Below, piece after piece: positions 46,374 through 59,753 of a stretch of DNA of 64,000 nt (position 1 is its first letter; each line of letters starts with the position of its first letter). The stretch covers positions 4,245,561 through 4,309,560 of the forward strand of contig HG738139.1 in NCBI GenBank assembly GCA_000499405.2. Reading direction: 5' to 3'. Source of the DNA: Onchocerca volvulus (lineage: Eukaryota; Nematoda; Chromadorea; Rhabditida; Onchocercidae). The position numbers and the translations under genes are program-made. The notes beneath the pieces are model-generated. The model worked only from the letters and a program-made list of their open reading frames with translations. It searched no databases and was not told the DNA's origin.

Positions 46374-49300
46374 TTGATGATTGATGAGCTGCTTTTCGAT
46401 GACCAAACAATCGTCGCATTTTACTTTTTTCGAAAAAATTCAATGATATCACTGACGATTACTTATTGCGTTGCAATATACTCGTTGATTCTTAACATTG
46501 ATTAGTGTAATTGAGATAAAAATCGATAATTCCCATTTGTTTCTTTACGTTTGGTTCTATTCCTGCAAATAGAACGAAGACTATAGTTTAAAACTACTTT
46601 TTTTTCTTTAAATTTTCACAACAAATTGAAAGAATGAGAGAACAAAAATCATTGATTGCCATCAAAAAAAAAAAAAAGAAAAAAAATTATTTATCCGAAA
46701 GTAATCATTTTTTTCATTTCATTGTCAAGTTGCAGCAAAACATTTTACAACTTCGAAAAGTTTTATTGACATCATTCGTTATTTCATTTGATCATTTGAC
46801 TTCTTTCAACTAGAATGAATTATTGCGCATGAGAAAGCTGTTATTAATTTAGTCGGAATCATTATTAAAGTTGAAGATAATTTAATGCATTAGATAAATT
46901 ACAAAAAAAAAAAAAATTTACGAAGAGAATATATTGAAATCCTACAAATTCTGGATATTATAAATGAATTTAAATTAAGACTAGAACTTTTATTATAACA
47001 TTGTAAAATTTTATCTTAAAATTTAATTAAAAGTATGCATTAATGGAAAAAAAAAATTGCTATTCAGATGAAAAAAAATCAAATCAAAAATCTAATTAAA
47101 TATTTCGAATGCATCAAAACTGAAATTTTAATTAAATTAAAAATACATACGATGAAATAAAAGAAAAATACATCACATGATTCATTCAAAAAATAATTTT
47201 TGATATAACAATACTGGAGAAAATTTAAATAATACTTAAATACTTAATAACAATCAATTAATAACCGAATCAAAATTTATGAAACAATAATTTGACTTAT
47301 TTCATCACTTATATACAAACTAATAAATATCACTGCAAGATAATAGGTAAGAAGCAAAAATTTTTATTTAATCCTCAAGTGAAAATTTGAATGAAATATT
47401 TTAATCTTAAATAGTAGTAGCTTGAAATCAAAATTCTCAAATATCGCTAAGACTTAAAAATCATATAATCTTGTACTTGCTTGCAGCTGCTCTTGCAAAT
47501 TGTAGGAATGGAAAAATGAATCTTGAAATATTTGTGTAAATTAAATTCTTTGAAAAAAATGAATCTTACTCTTTCACTCATTTCAAAATATTTCAGTCAT
47601 CAATCATCTCTTCTCATTTGCAAAAGTTGTTTCCCTGAGATATAATAACAATTGATGAAAAGAAAACTTATGATATGTTAGCATATAATAATGCCACTTA
47701 ATCTATTTCTTTTATTTCGCAAATAAAAATCAATAAATTATTTTCTTATTTTCCTTCCAGCTATTCAATTTGTAAATATCATATCATATATTATTTAGTT
47801 AATTTTCTAAAAATTTCATTTTTTGTAAAATTCAGTTAGAAAATAGGCAAAAGAAAGAAAGAAACTGATTTAAACTACGAAGTCAAGAATGCAAAAGTTA
47901 TTATTATTTAATTATTATTAATATTAAAAAGTCAATAATGCAAAAGTTATTACTATTTAATTATTATTAATATTAAAATTATTCATTTTACTAACAAACT
48001 ATCAAAATGTATGAATTATTAACTAGTCTTACCGATTAATGATTCTTATTTTCACAAAAAAAAAAAAAGTTTAAAAAATATAAAATACCATATTTTCATG
48101 AAAATAATACGTGACATTTTTTGATCAAACTTGAAAGTTATTGTAAAATTAAAAAAAAAAGAAGTAATCATTGCTGTGTAAGACATTATATTTTTCGAAA
48201 ATAATTAATAATATTCCGTCAATAATTGATGAAATTTAAATGAAATTCATTTGTCTTCTGTTCATGCTTTTTCTAACTTTAATCAAATATTAATGGGAAT
48301 TGATAATATATACCTGTAAACATATATTTATATATATGTGCATATGTAGGATAATTGCCGATTTCTTTTTTAGCATAAATTTATGATAATATTAGCAAAG
48401 TGTCTGGTTTATAAAAAAGCATATCAAATATAAGTCTGTTTAGGATATATAAGTGTCTATCGGCTTTTATAGTTATGTTTCTATGAATTGGTTTGCAGGA
48501 TTTGTTATTATAATTTTAAATGCTAAATGTTCAATTATATTTGAAAATATTATCGAATTTTACAAAATCTGATTTTTTTTTTCATTTTTGTAATAATTTA
48601 AAACTGGAAAATTAAGTTTAAACATTTAGTACATTGTCAACAAAACTCACTCTTCTTCATTCCCTCCCTCTCTCTTTTTAAAAAGCTAATCTCATCATAT
48701 GGAAATAAGGAAGTATAGCGAGATGATGGGAGAATGTAAATGTAGAAGTATTAGGTCGAAAAATCGTTTATTCTAAAAGCTTGACATAATTCGAAATGTT
48801 TGGTCGAAGATTAAATGATCTTGCCAAAGAGAGATTTTACTTGAATGAATCGTCGACAATCAATAACGGCTGAATTTATTTCTAAAAGTTTAAATAAATA
48901 ATCATTAATCAATCAAATGGAAAATAGATTTTCATTAAATTACTAATTAGTACTAGATGATAATTTTAATGAATTAAATTCTGAATATCACTCATTTTTT
49001 TTTTCTTTTTTGCATTCAAATAATCCATTTAAAAAAATTGGCATTTATTTTTCCGAATAACTAAACTCTGACTATGATTAATGATAATGATAATGATGAT
49101 AACGATGATAATGTTGTTAATGTGATACATGTATGAATATGAAATGCATCAAATTTTGATCATTTTTGATCAAATGGATAGTTCATGCGTGTAAAAATAC
49201 TCATATAACTTTACATTTTATAATTGATGATTTTACTAAGCGATCATAGATGTACTTTAGCTATCATTTGTTAAGAATAATGTAAACAAATACGTAAAGT

Positions 49301-50420
49301 AAACAACGAACTAAACATTATTAGATATAAAAAATGATGGCAAAATTTCATGATTATGAAAATATCTTTGCTTGCCCGCTTATCCGGTTCCCTTGTTTAT
49401 CTATCCTTCTGCATGCATATTTACCTGAAGTAAAATCCAACATAATGCACTAAATTTTTTGAATTAAGAAAGAGAAGAAAAAAAGGGAATGAAAATAACA
49501 TAATTTGGTTCATCAATTTTTCAAAAAACATAATTAAAATAGGAAGATAATTAAAGATAATTAAAACAATAACAAATATGGAAACTATCCATTCAGCCTC
49601 AATATTATTCAATTATGATCAGAAATAAAAGCACGTGTAGTTTGTTGTCTTTTTTTTTTTTTTTTATAGTTTGTTGTCATTTTTTTGTTTTTTTTTTTTA
49701 AAGTAATAAAATAGAATGGAACCTTTTAAATAAAATTTTTTCATCTTAAATGATTATGTTTCATGCAGCAAAGAACAAAGCGTTATATCAAACTGATAAA
49801 GTTAGAAATATAAATAAATAAATCATTAAAAAAAAAGGATGATCGAAAATCAGTGATCCCAGTCAATGAAATAAAAATTGAGCGATTACGATAAGAATTT
49901 AAGTTAAACAGAATTAAAATATAAACTATTTGAATAAAATTAAAGATTGTTTTCAATTATTATAATAAGAAATCAATGAAATGTTGAAAAAAGGATAGTA
50001 AAGCATTAGTCGATTATTATAGTGATATAAATTAGATTAAAAAAAAAAATTAAAAACTGTATCGATTCGATTTGCTGTCTAATAGACTTAACAAAATGTA
50101 AACAACATTTATCATAAAATATAGATATCAATTGAGAATAATGAAACGAAAAATGTAAACGTATAATAAAGATTAAGAAAATCTAAAATATCATAAACTT
50201 AACACTTCATATTTAGTAAATTCAAGTGAAATATTAGATTCTAATAATAAAGAATTCACAAGATATAAAAAAAAAAAAAAAAAAAAAAATCTGATTCAGA
50301 GAAATTATAATAAAATAAAATATCAATTATTAGAAATTGCACATATAATAAATGAGAAATGTTTGGAAAATTTTTACAATTTTAAAATAAATTTTGCTTT
50401 GAATTTCTTCCTACTCGTGT
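46374..50420. other. intergenic; no supported gene
   Basis: AT-rich. Two short plus-strand ATG frames at about 48700-48780 and 48798-48872 (the second MFGRRLNDLAKERFYLNESS) are noted but have no splice or family support. A minus-strand hydrophobic frame at 49612-49421 ends in a donor-like CAG|GTAAAT but has no ATG. Confidence 0.45.
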
Positions 50421-50573
50421 TAGATTAGATCTGATGGGATGGGAAAATATTTTTACTCACCAGATGTAACAGAAGTTTTTGTTTATGTGGAGGCTTTATG
50501 ACAATTTTTCAGGTTGTTTAGTAATAATTCAACTGAGTAGTTATATTGTATGAATTAAATTAAGTATTTTATG

Positions 50574-50680
50574 AATGGCAAGGTGATCAAAGTTTTAAGT
50601 CTGAAGTCATTGACTATAAAGGGTTTGTATTAGTAAATTTTTGGGCTGAGTGGTGTAAAATATCTAGTCGTCGAATATGA
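50574..50680 (+). pseudogene. trxA: thioredoxin fragment of probable Wolbachia origin
   Basis: The plus frame reads GDQSFKSEVIDYKG, then FVLVNFWAEWCKISSRRI and a stop. Bacterial thioredoxins have the order (D/N)xSFxxEV...LVDFWAEWCGPCK. The alignment continues on both sides of the active site, but the residues GPC after WC are missing, so the second redox cysteine is gone. A 9-base deletion between two TGT codons would explain it. The rest of the gene is absent. The style is that of alphaproteobacterial (Rickettsiales) thioredoxin, not of the worm's own intron-containing genes. Filarial worms commonly carry such Wolbachia inserts. The preceding 150 bp (from about 50420) is also GC-richer and may be part of the same insert (frame DGMGKYFYSPDVTEVFVYVE). 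Confidence 0.75.
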
Positions 50681-53600
50681 TGTAAACAATAAAAATATGT
50701 TTACATTTAAAAATCACATAATTTAAGCATTATTAATAACCGAAAAAATAAAAAAGAATTGAAAGCATTATAATTTAAAAAAAAAAAAAAAAAACAACCA
50801 CATGTTGCAATACTTTCTTTGTTTTACTAATATAATATAAGCATATTATAAATCATATTTTGTTATATTTTTTTAAAAAGAAATAATAAGACAGAGTAAG
50901 AAAGAAAGAGAGAAAAAAAAAAAGGAAAAATTACATTTGTTAAATAAATAAATCAATAAATAAAAAAATAAATATAAATATTAATATATATTTTTTTTAA
51001 GAGAAGAAATTTATTCATATATGACAGTGAGAGAAAAAAAAATTGAAATTTATTAATGATAATTTGAAAGGCAAATTTTCAATGAAATATCAAAATCAAA
51101 AATATAAATACAATTGAAAATTTTTGTTGGAAGAAAAGTTTGAAAAGTTTTCTTCTTTTTTCTTTCTTTTTTTCGCTCTCTCGTTTTTTCTCTTTTTTTT
51201 TTTTGTTTCGTGCATTGAAAATGCATATGTTAAAGAACATATGGTCGGTTGAATGAATGTTTGCTATTGCGAACTTGTTTGAGAACTTTTTCGTTAACAG
51301 AATCCAATTTATTTCTTGATAAATTTCACTTTCATTTCAAATAAGAAAAGGCAACCATCACAAATAGAGCAGAATAATTCGTTCATTCCAATTTGATTGC
51401 CGAATATTTAGCAAAATGAAATGTTGTTAAGCTTATGTTTGGGCGATAATTTCTTTTTCTCATTTTAATTGTTTCAAAAAAAAAAAAAAGAATTAGATTT
51501 ATTTTAGATTTATTGCTCAATAAAAATTCTTTTTTTCTTCTTTCGATTTAATTTTAGTCAAAAAAAAAAAGAAGAAAAAATTTTTAAAAATTTTTGGAAA
51601 AAGAATTTCTAGTATAAACTTTAAACTTTAGCGATGAATTATGCCTGCTAGTTGCTGATCTATGAAGATTTCGTTTTTAAAATGTTAGCAAAAAAAAGTT
51701 TAAAAATAGGCTAAAAGTTCTCTTGTATAGTCTCAAATTATGTGACAAAATGGATCATAGAAATTATCATTACATTCATAGAAGAATTTTTAAATTTTGA
51801 AAATTTTTTATCAAAGAAAAAAAAAGATAAACATTTACTAATGAATAAATATAATGGTACTAATTAACATTTGCAATTTTTCCTCTTTTTTTTTTCCTTT
51901 CTTTAATTTAAAACATAATTTGCTATATGAATAATTTCATCTTTTCATCACTCGTCTCATTTCTTTATATATTCTTAAAAAATAAATAAATAATTGAACA
52001 AAATGATTAAAGCAACTGAATGATTCGATTAGTTTGTTAAAATATACGTCATTCAAATTATCAACTGCAAATTTAAGATACATTTTTTAAAGAATAAAGA
52101 AGAAAAAAACAGTTAAAAGAGATGAAGGACATGAGAATAGACTTTAAACTTTTGAGAATAGAGAAAAAGCATCGATTACTTATGCTTAAGCTTGCAACTA
52201 ATTGCTAAATTTGTCAAATTTCGCAAAAATAAAATGCATTATCGGAAACAAGAAAGATCATTTCAAAAATGAAGATAAGACTAAAACGGTTTTAAGTTAA
52301 AATGAAAATAAAAATGATGCATGAAGTAATCATATAATTTATGTTGATAATGAACTGATAATGATTGCTATATCTAATATCTATTCAGATATATCAATTC
52401 TATTCAAAATTTTAATAACATTAATATGTCATCTGAGTTCTTTTTGAACTCTGGAAAAATAAATGATAATCGATTAATCTTTAATGTGCACAGTTTCCCA
52501 GATATTTATTGTTTGTGTATCAAAGTGAATCTTAAATGATTTGGTAGGTTAAAAAAAGAAGGAATTGATGATAATTAATGAAAATGGATTATACTGCACA
52601 GTTTCTAACAATATTTACTTGAACTTTCCGTTTAACAAATCGTAATTATTAATTAACCATTTATTTAAAGTTGGAAAAAGGAAAAGATTTAATAATCAAT
52701 CAATTCTAATTTATAGTCACTTTCATTCTTAATTCGTACCATTTTATGGAAAAGCACAAATGAATAGTGCCATTTTTTTTTTTCATTTTTTGTTTAAATA
52801 AAAAATTCAAAATAAAATTTTCTTCAAATATTCGACAAGAAAGAGATTAATGTAAATAATAACTTCACATTTTCATGTTAACGTGATGATATTTAATCAA
52901 TTTTTTCTACGTAACTAAAATTAATTTTAAGCAAAGATTTCCTTGATATTTGAAATGAGACAAATTTATAATTTTAATTAAAATGAAATTGACAAAAAAC
53001 TCCAATTCTTTGTAGTGAATGATAGATAAAAAGGTGAAAGAAATATAAACATAGGTATATTACAAAAAAAAACAAATGGATAATGAAAAATAAAAGAAGT
53101 AAAAAGGAAAAATGAAGCAATTTATGGGAGAAATAATGGATAAATTCTTGTTAAATAGAGAAATATATTTATTTATAAAATACATTTTCAATAATAAGCT
53201 TTGGATATGTAAATCAAAAATTATTCATTGATTGGAGAAAAAATGAAAAAAGGACTTTGTCAGAGAAGAAAAGAATGAAATAACATTTTTTTTCAAAATT
53301 CTATGCAAAATTATCAGCTAACCTCGTTTACAGTATAGGAATATTATCATTCAAAATATTACCGAATAATAATTATTTTTATTGCGAGAACAAAACTGAT
53401 GCATAAAATTAGAATATAATAAAATCGATGAATGGGTAAATTATATCAAATAATTTGCTTCTATTCTCATTTTAGCTTACTTCATAAATGATGAAGGAAC
53501 TAGAATTAGTCAAGGAATAATGTAATGATAATTTTTTTTTTTTTTTTGATTGATAACATTCATTTAGGTGATATAATTCTGAAAGTGATTGATAAATATT

Positions 53601-53947
53601 ACGTATGCTAAAAAATGGTAAAAGAATATAACGATTTTCAGGATAAGTTTATTTTACGGATGATGATTCTTTTTATTTAATAGCCATTAATCTTAATTAA
53701 GATTCTTTTTTTGTTTAATGAAAAAGCTTTTTTCATTCTATGATTATATCATTGTATTTAAGTTTTTCATTTAATCATAGGGAAAATAAAACAATAATAT
53801 TAGGAATGGAAAATTCTATTCCATTCTTGGCTGTTATTTTTTATTATTGCATAAGTTTTTCACATTTATTTTTCAAATGTGGAAAAAGAATGAAAATGAA
53901 AAGAGAGGAGAAAATAAGATACATTATCTAAGATGAAAGAAATACGA

Positions 53948-54053
53948 AAAGCTTGAAAGATTGCACGAGATTTTTAATTATGCTAATTTAATTCATACAT
54001 TTAGCAGAATTTAAAATAGTATATTCCATAGTTTTGAAAAAATTTTTCTTCCT
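53948..54053 (+). repeat. dispersed duplication, copy 1 of 2
   Basis: It starts ACGAAAAGCTTGAAAGATTG and extends to GTTTTGAAAAAATTTTT. It matches 56651-56757 at roughly 75-80% by eye. Both copies have coding-like frames around the shared core (EKLERLH), so it may derive from a decayed exon. Confidence 0.55.
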
Positions 54054-54256
54054 CCCATCTGAAAAAATGAAAAAGTTAAAAAAACACTTTTTAAAAAAAA
54101 AAATTTTCTTCTCTCTATTTGAAAAAAAAAAAAAGTTTAAAATTAGCCAAAGAGGTGAAAAAAAAAAACGGGAAGAAAATACTAATTTATACTGAGAGAT
54201 ACAATCGATCAGTTATCAATTTTTTCTCTAAGAAATAGGTAATTAATAATGATGTT

Positions 54257-54297
54257 ATAGGTATTAAATCATTGTAATAATTATTTTTAATACCTAT
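54257..54297. repeat. 12-bp perfect hairpin
   Basis: ATAGGTATTAAA (54257-54268) and TTTAATACCTAT (54286-54297) are separated by 17 bases. Confidence 0.75.
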
Positions 54298-55938
54298 TAT
54301 TATTATTATCATTACTATTATTGATTATTTGCTATTGATATTTCTATCATGATATTTTTATTATTGTAGTTTTTATTATTATATCGAATTGCAGAAAGAA
54401 AAAATATTTCGTATTTTTTAGATCTTACATTTTGCAATCCTTTTTAAAAAGAATAAGAAAATTGGAAACTAGGAAGGAAAAAAAAAACGAAACTGAAACA
54501 TGCAACAAAATAGTTTGCGATAAGGAATTAGAAATAAAAAAAAGATAAGGGATTGAATTTGCAGTCCATTTTTTTTTTCAGTTTACTATCATTTCACATG
54601 AATTCTAATTTACCACAAATTCAAATTTCAAAGGATTACCGCAAACTATTTAAAATGAATTATTTAATGAAAAATGAAGAACTGTTTAAATGAAATTATA
54701 TGGTGAATTCTTTTAGTTAATCCATTTTTTTTCTTTTTTTATTTGAAAATCTTAATGAAAACTAAAATTTTTACTTGACATGCAAGTTAGAAACAAAAAA
54801 AATTCAAAATCCTCATTCTGAAATAATCATACATTCAGTAAAATCAACATTATCATTAATTTTCTAATTTTCTAATCTTCCGGCTTAAATTTTCAGTCTT
54901 AACATATAGAAGAAAAAGAAATGGCACATAAGATAAAAAAAATTTTCAACAAATAAAAATATTTTTACACCAAACATTGCTCAATATAAATCGAACAATA
55001 TCCCAGCAAATGTTACTGGTACCATTTGATACCTATTACAAATATTATATTGATTTTTTTCCCAAAATTTATAACTAATTTAGACAAATAATTGTTAGCT
55101 TTTTTTTTTCTTAACTATCATATTAAAGTATTTCGGAATATGCAGATCAATAATAATTTAGTTGATTGTAACTAAAATTTTCAAAGAAAAAAAAATTTCA
55201 AATTTTTAGTAAAAGAAGGGAAAATGTAAATTATCGGATGAAAAATGGATGGACAAGATTGGATAAAGTTGGTAAAATAGATGATTTGCCAGAATCGTCG
55301 TGAAATTTTTCACATCACACAGAGGGATTTCGGCATGAAATATTTCAAGATTGATAAGTTGTGAAGAATTGAAATTTTTTGACAAATTTATGGGAATTGC
55401 TAAACTTCGATGTTATTTAGATAACAGACCATTAACTAAGCGGAAAATTCATCGATTGTTTTCGGTAGCAAGAAAATTTGATTAGTTATGTTGTTAAGTT
55501 GCTTTCACCATTTGTTGTTCATAATTATTCTAGAAAAATCGAAAATTACACGGATATATAAGATAATACAATAAATTTATTCTCAAATTTGCCGTAAGCA
55601 AATAATATAAAGTCAAGAAAAATTAAAAAATTATAAAATAGACTTCTTGAGACTAAGCAAAGTCATCCAATTAAAAAAAAATCTCCATTATCGAATGAAT
55701 TGATGTAAATAATTAATCGTCAATAAATGAAATGAGTAAAAGTAATACTATAATTAAATAATTAACTGTCGGTTTAGAAATGGAACAAAAATCGGTATAA
55801 CTAATAAATCATAAAAAATTTCTTTTAATTTATCTTGTTGTCTTATTTGAGCATCAAATATGCTAATTAATTACATAGGAAACAAACAACAAATAAATTT
55901 GGTAATAAAAAATAAAGTTTACGGCATAATTTTAAATG

Positions 55939-56001
55939 ATCTTAATGCAAACTATTAAATAATGTAAAAGAATTGCATTATTTAATAGTTTGCATTAAGA
56001 T
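55939..56001. repeat. 26-bp perfect inverted repeat, 11-base loop
   Basis: The left arm (55939-55964) begins ATCTTAATGCAAACTATTAA and ends ATAATG. The right arm (55976-56001) is its exact reverse complement. The loop is TAAAAGAATTG. The perfect match implies recent formation or selection. Confidence 0.9.
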
Positions 56002-56404
56002 TATTGACGCTTTAATCCATCTTTTATCACTTTTTTTTATCTTCTTTTTTTTGTTGTCAAATATTATTATTATTGTTGTTGTTGCTATTATTGAATGGAA
56101 TGATAATGATAAGATGAAGTGACTATAAATTAATTCGTAAGCTTTTTTACTTTTCTTAGAAAAAATTTTAATCAACAACTTTTATTTTATTTTTTAGCCT
56201 TTTTTTTCGTTAATTTATATAAATAAAAATGTAATCAAATAAAAATGAATTTTTATACAAATATATAAAAATCCATTTTTATAATTTGTAGTAATAAAAA
56301 TTTGCAATTTTGTTTACAATTCTTTTTTTATTTACTTTTTACCCTAAAATCGATAAATGGAGATTTGTGTTTGTGTCATCTACAATCTATATTATCCTTC
56401 TCAG

Positions 56405-56491
56405 GAAAATATTAGCCAGATAAGATGCTGCTCGAAGAAAACCGATGAAGAACAAAATACGACGAAAGCAACAGATGGATTAATTGATTAA
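56405..56491 (+). CDS. candidate last exon, unrecognised
   Basis: After the acceptor TATCCTTCTCAG, the frame reads ENISQIRCCSKKTDEEQNTT then KATDGLID and a TAA, 28 codons. The hydrophilic composition and non-AT codon use differ from the flanks. The only in-phase upstream candidate is the short frame at 55245-55271. It could be a C-terminal exon of an undetected gene or a fossil exon. Confidence 0.3.
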   Translation, partial: ENISQIRCCSKKTDEEQNTTKATDGLID

Positions 56492-56498
56492 AAGCATC

Positions 56499-56499
<1 letters not shown>

Positions 56500-56575
<76 letters not shown>
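56500..56575. repeat. A-run followed by (GA)n
   Basis: About 28 A residues run directly into about 22 GA units. Long lysine/arginine-glutamate frames across it are artefacts. Confidence 0.95.
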
Positions 56576-56579
<4 letters not shown>

Positions 56580-56650
56580 GCTATAAAATTGAAATTCGAT
56601 AAGAATACACGATTACTGGATATAAAAGGATATTTGTTGGTGACATTGAC

Positions 56651-56757
56651 GAAAAGCTTGAAAGATTGCACAAGGTTTTTGTTCATACTAATTTAAATAT
56701 ATATTTAACAAATTTAAAATAATATATTTCATAATTTTGAAAAAATTTTTTTTCTCT
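56651..56757 (+). repeat. dispersed duplication, copy 2 of 2
   Basis: Partner of 53948-54053. Upstream sequence in one frame reads ITGYKRIFVGDIDEKLERLH; another frame reads LLDIKGYLLVTLTKSLKDCT. Neither frame is preserved upstream in copy 1. Confidence 0.55.
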
Positions 56758-59392
56758 TTTTTCATGCAGTAAAGCTATTCTTTTTAACACAATAAACATA
56801 ATCAAACAACATTTCCTCCTATTGATTGAACAATAAATTTACACATTTCAAATATATGAATGTTAATTAAATTAGGGAAAACCATCTCATAAAATTTTTA
56901 AATTTCATAAAATCTTTTTAAAAAAAAAGAAAAAAAGAAATATAAAGTAAAAGTTAAGTGGAAAAAATGGAAAGCTTCTCATATGCATCTTTCTACTGAC
57001 AATGGATTTAATTCATCATCTGTCATTGCTCTCTTCATTTTGTCCTTTATGTTTACATTTTGACAGTGGTTGAAATTGATTAAGACCTAAATTTGCAAAA
57101 TTCGTTAACATTTTGTCTCGGCTACGATACGATAACGACAAATTGTTTTGGAATATTTTGAAATTTTCAAAAAAAGGTCGATATTCTACTTTCAAACCAA
57201 AACAAGGAAAAAAAAACAAAAACTGAAGTTGAATGCAACAATTCTTTATTCTATAAAAAAATAGAAATTAAATAAATATAAAACGCAACTGAACCAAAAT
57301 TATTTTTTTTATTATTATTTATTATTTAAATAATGAAAAAAACAAAAAAAATAAATCACTATTTTATTTGTTTTTAGGTTTTCTGTTGTTTCAATGCTTC
57401 CGGCAGCACCACCAGCATCAGCAAACTATAAGGTTGTTGTTGTTATATTTTGTAAAAAGACGATTAATTATTTTAACTTAAGAAAAATTCAATTTTAACA
57501 TTTTAATTCAATTTGGTAGTTTTGTTAATTTTTGTGTTTCTGTACGGTTTAAAATTATAAATCTGCATATTTCTCATTTAAACTCTTGTTTAAAACTATT
57601 ATTTACGATGGTTGTACGTACCAATTTCGTTGATATGTATCACATTTCAGTTGAAATAATTGAATTTTTAAACGAAAATTCATACAAGCTTTCATATAAA
57701 TTGATGTATGAGATCAATACGAAAATATATTAAGATTTACACAAATAAATTTCAAAATTTCCAATCAAATATTCATTGCTAATCTGTAACAATATTAGAA
57801 TATCAATGACTTTGCTTATTTGTAACTTAAAAATTGTAAAAAATAATCAGAAAATGAAATCCCACTATATTGACAAAAAAGAAGAAAACATGGATGGATG
57901 AATCGAAAAGAAAGAAGAGAAAGAAAAAAGAATGGAATAGGAAAACTGAAATCAGAATATAAACTGTGAAAGATGAAATTGAATAAAGAAAGAAGTAGGC
58001 TATGCCTACTATTCACCTAATTGATTATTTTATCTTTGATTAATCAATGGAAAGCTAATTAAGTGGTGATAAAGGACTCGTTGAAATGGATAGATTAATG
58101 ATTAGTTAAAAAGACTTCGTTGTAAACATTAAATTTTTAAAATTCCATGAAATAAATGTAGCGGAATGTATGGCAATGAAACGTAAAATATTTATTAGAA
58201 AAACGAAAATTTGTTTCGTTTGACTAAATCCAGAGTTAGTAGCTCAAGTTTATTTGAATTGCAAATAATATTGCTGCTTGAATATAAAAAAAAATATACA
58301 TATTTTTTTAAAAAGGAAAATCATTAAGATATTTTTTTAAAAGGAAAAATTATTTTTCAATATGATTTCAAGTTTTATACATGAAATAATAACTGATATT
58401 AAATTCTATTTTCTTTCAAATTATCATTTTCCAGAGTATAGTTAATTATTATAATCGATCAATTTACCCCACCGATAACTTTATCGTAATTGCAAAGTTC
58501 TGATTTGTCCTATTAATTTTATTATTATTGTCAAACTATATCTAATAAACAGCATTTTTAAATTCAATGAAAAAATAAGATTGCTAAAAAATGATGATCC
58601 GAAAAGATTTGAAAATTCGAAAATATGCATGCATTTATTAATAGAAAAAGGATAATGTACAATAATAATCGATGGATATACTAGTTTACTTATATTTATT
58701 GGAATACAAATAAACGAAGAAATGTTGAGATATTCATTTCGACAATGATTTGTGAAGAATTTCAAATTAATCCATATTTTCGTTCTTTTCTGCTTCAAAT
58801 TCGACTAGTTATTGTACGTCACCCTATAGTTCATCTTTCTTCTTACCACAAATATCACGAAATGATGATAATTGATGAAAAATGCAAGAGAGAAAGAAAA
58901 GGATGTGAAAAATTTTTTCTAATCAAATTGATCTCATTAATTATGGTAGCATCGAACATTGATCTATTGGATATCATATCAAATGTTTCTTAATTTAACC
59001 AGATGTCAGAAAAATTTTTAAATGAAAGATTTGATAGAAAAAAGCAAAGATGATCAAACGACATCCTTGCAATATGAATAAAGTATAATCATTTTATAAG
59101 CCAATTCTTAAACTTCATCTATTTCTGTAGTTCTTATTGAATGTAAGGGTGTCGTTAAAATTAAGATCATTTTAATTTCATATGCTAAAGTTTTATGCTT
59201 ATATAATTTGAAAATTTAAAAAATAGTGCTAGTTTGCAGTTAGAAAGAATTGGAAGGAAAGATGAAATCTTTTGAATCACAATTATATGGTAGCTAATTA
59301 ATAATAATATATAGTTCAATTTACTAAAAATTTATTGGATGAAAAACAATAAGTTTAAGATCAAAGATAGTTAAAATTTAAACAAAAACTAA
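56758..59392. other. intergenic with ambiguous coding-like patches
   Basis: 57016-57219 (-) reads EYRPFFENFKIFQNNLSLSY and then MLTNFANLGLNQFQPLSKCK to a stop, without clear acceptor. 57394-57432 (+) is described separately. 58481-58993 has overlapping frames on both strands. None forms a gene model. Confidence 0.35.
57394..57432 (+). CDS. candidate trans-spliced first exon
   Basis: The acceptor TTATTTGTTTTTAG (ending 57377) precedes ATG 57394. The exon MLPAAPPASANYK ends at AAG|GTTGTT, phase 0. GC content is far above the surroundings. No second exon was found before the next gene, so it may be a remnant or the start of a gene with very small exons. Confidence 0.3.
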
Positions 59393-59753
59393 TCTATATA
59401 AATAAAAATGTAAATGTTCATTGCGAATTTTGCCACAACATTTGCAAGTTTTCCGCCGATTGCTTTGAAATTTTGATGCAATATTGCATTTAAACAGGCG
59501 CGTGTTTTTATATAGATATATCTACTTTTTTTTTTAAACTGTCACATCTGCGATAGGTAAAAGTAAATAGGCGAAGTGAATTTATTGATCACGTCTATTT
59601 CCTGAATTGTTCATTTTTACACAATCTTTTAAATTCTTCACCGATTGATTTGAAATTTTGATATAACGTTGAATTCGAACAGGCGCGTGCTTTTTACACA
59701 GATAAAGCGCATGTTTAAGAATTTTCGGAGACTAGCTGGAGTCGGCCAACTAA
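59393..59753 (+). mobile_element. non-autonomous Helitron-like element, 361 bp
   Basis: It begins TCTATATAAATAAAAATG and ends CTAA, and is inserted between A (59392) and T (59754), the Helitron target. It carries two internal copies of a module (CCGATTGCTTTGAAATTTTG ... AACAGGCGCGTG at about 59457 and again at about 59640). Its 3' hairpin is decayed compared with the copy at 2381-2642. No coding capacity. Confidence 0.75.

Larger units (their letters stand above)
50690..56404. other. intergenic; hairpins and one dispersed duplication
   Basis: No gene is supported. It contains a hairpin at 54257-54297, the perfect hairpin at 55939-56001, the first copy of a duplicated 106-bp segment (53948-54053), and many A/T runs. 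A short ATG frame at 55245-55271 (MDGQDWIKL then GTAAAA) could in principle splice in phase to 56405. Confidence 0.45.

Noticed and set aside
56480..56696. Long RE/SL-repeat frames on both strands
   Set aside because: Direct translation of the A-run and (GA)n microsatellite.
57379..57432. Minus-strand reading FADAGGAAGSIETTENLK
   Set aside because: Its only acceptor lacks a pyrimidine tract, whereas the plus-strand reading has a strong acceptor, an ATG and a donor. The plus model was preferred, at low confidence.
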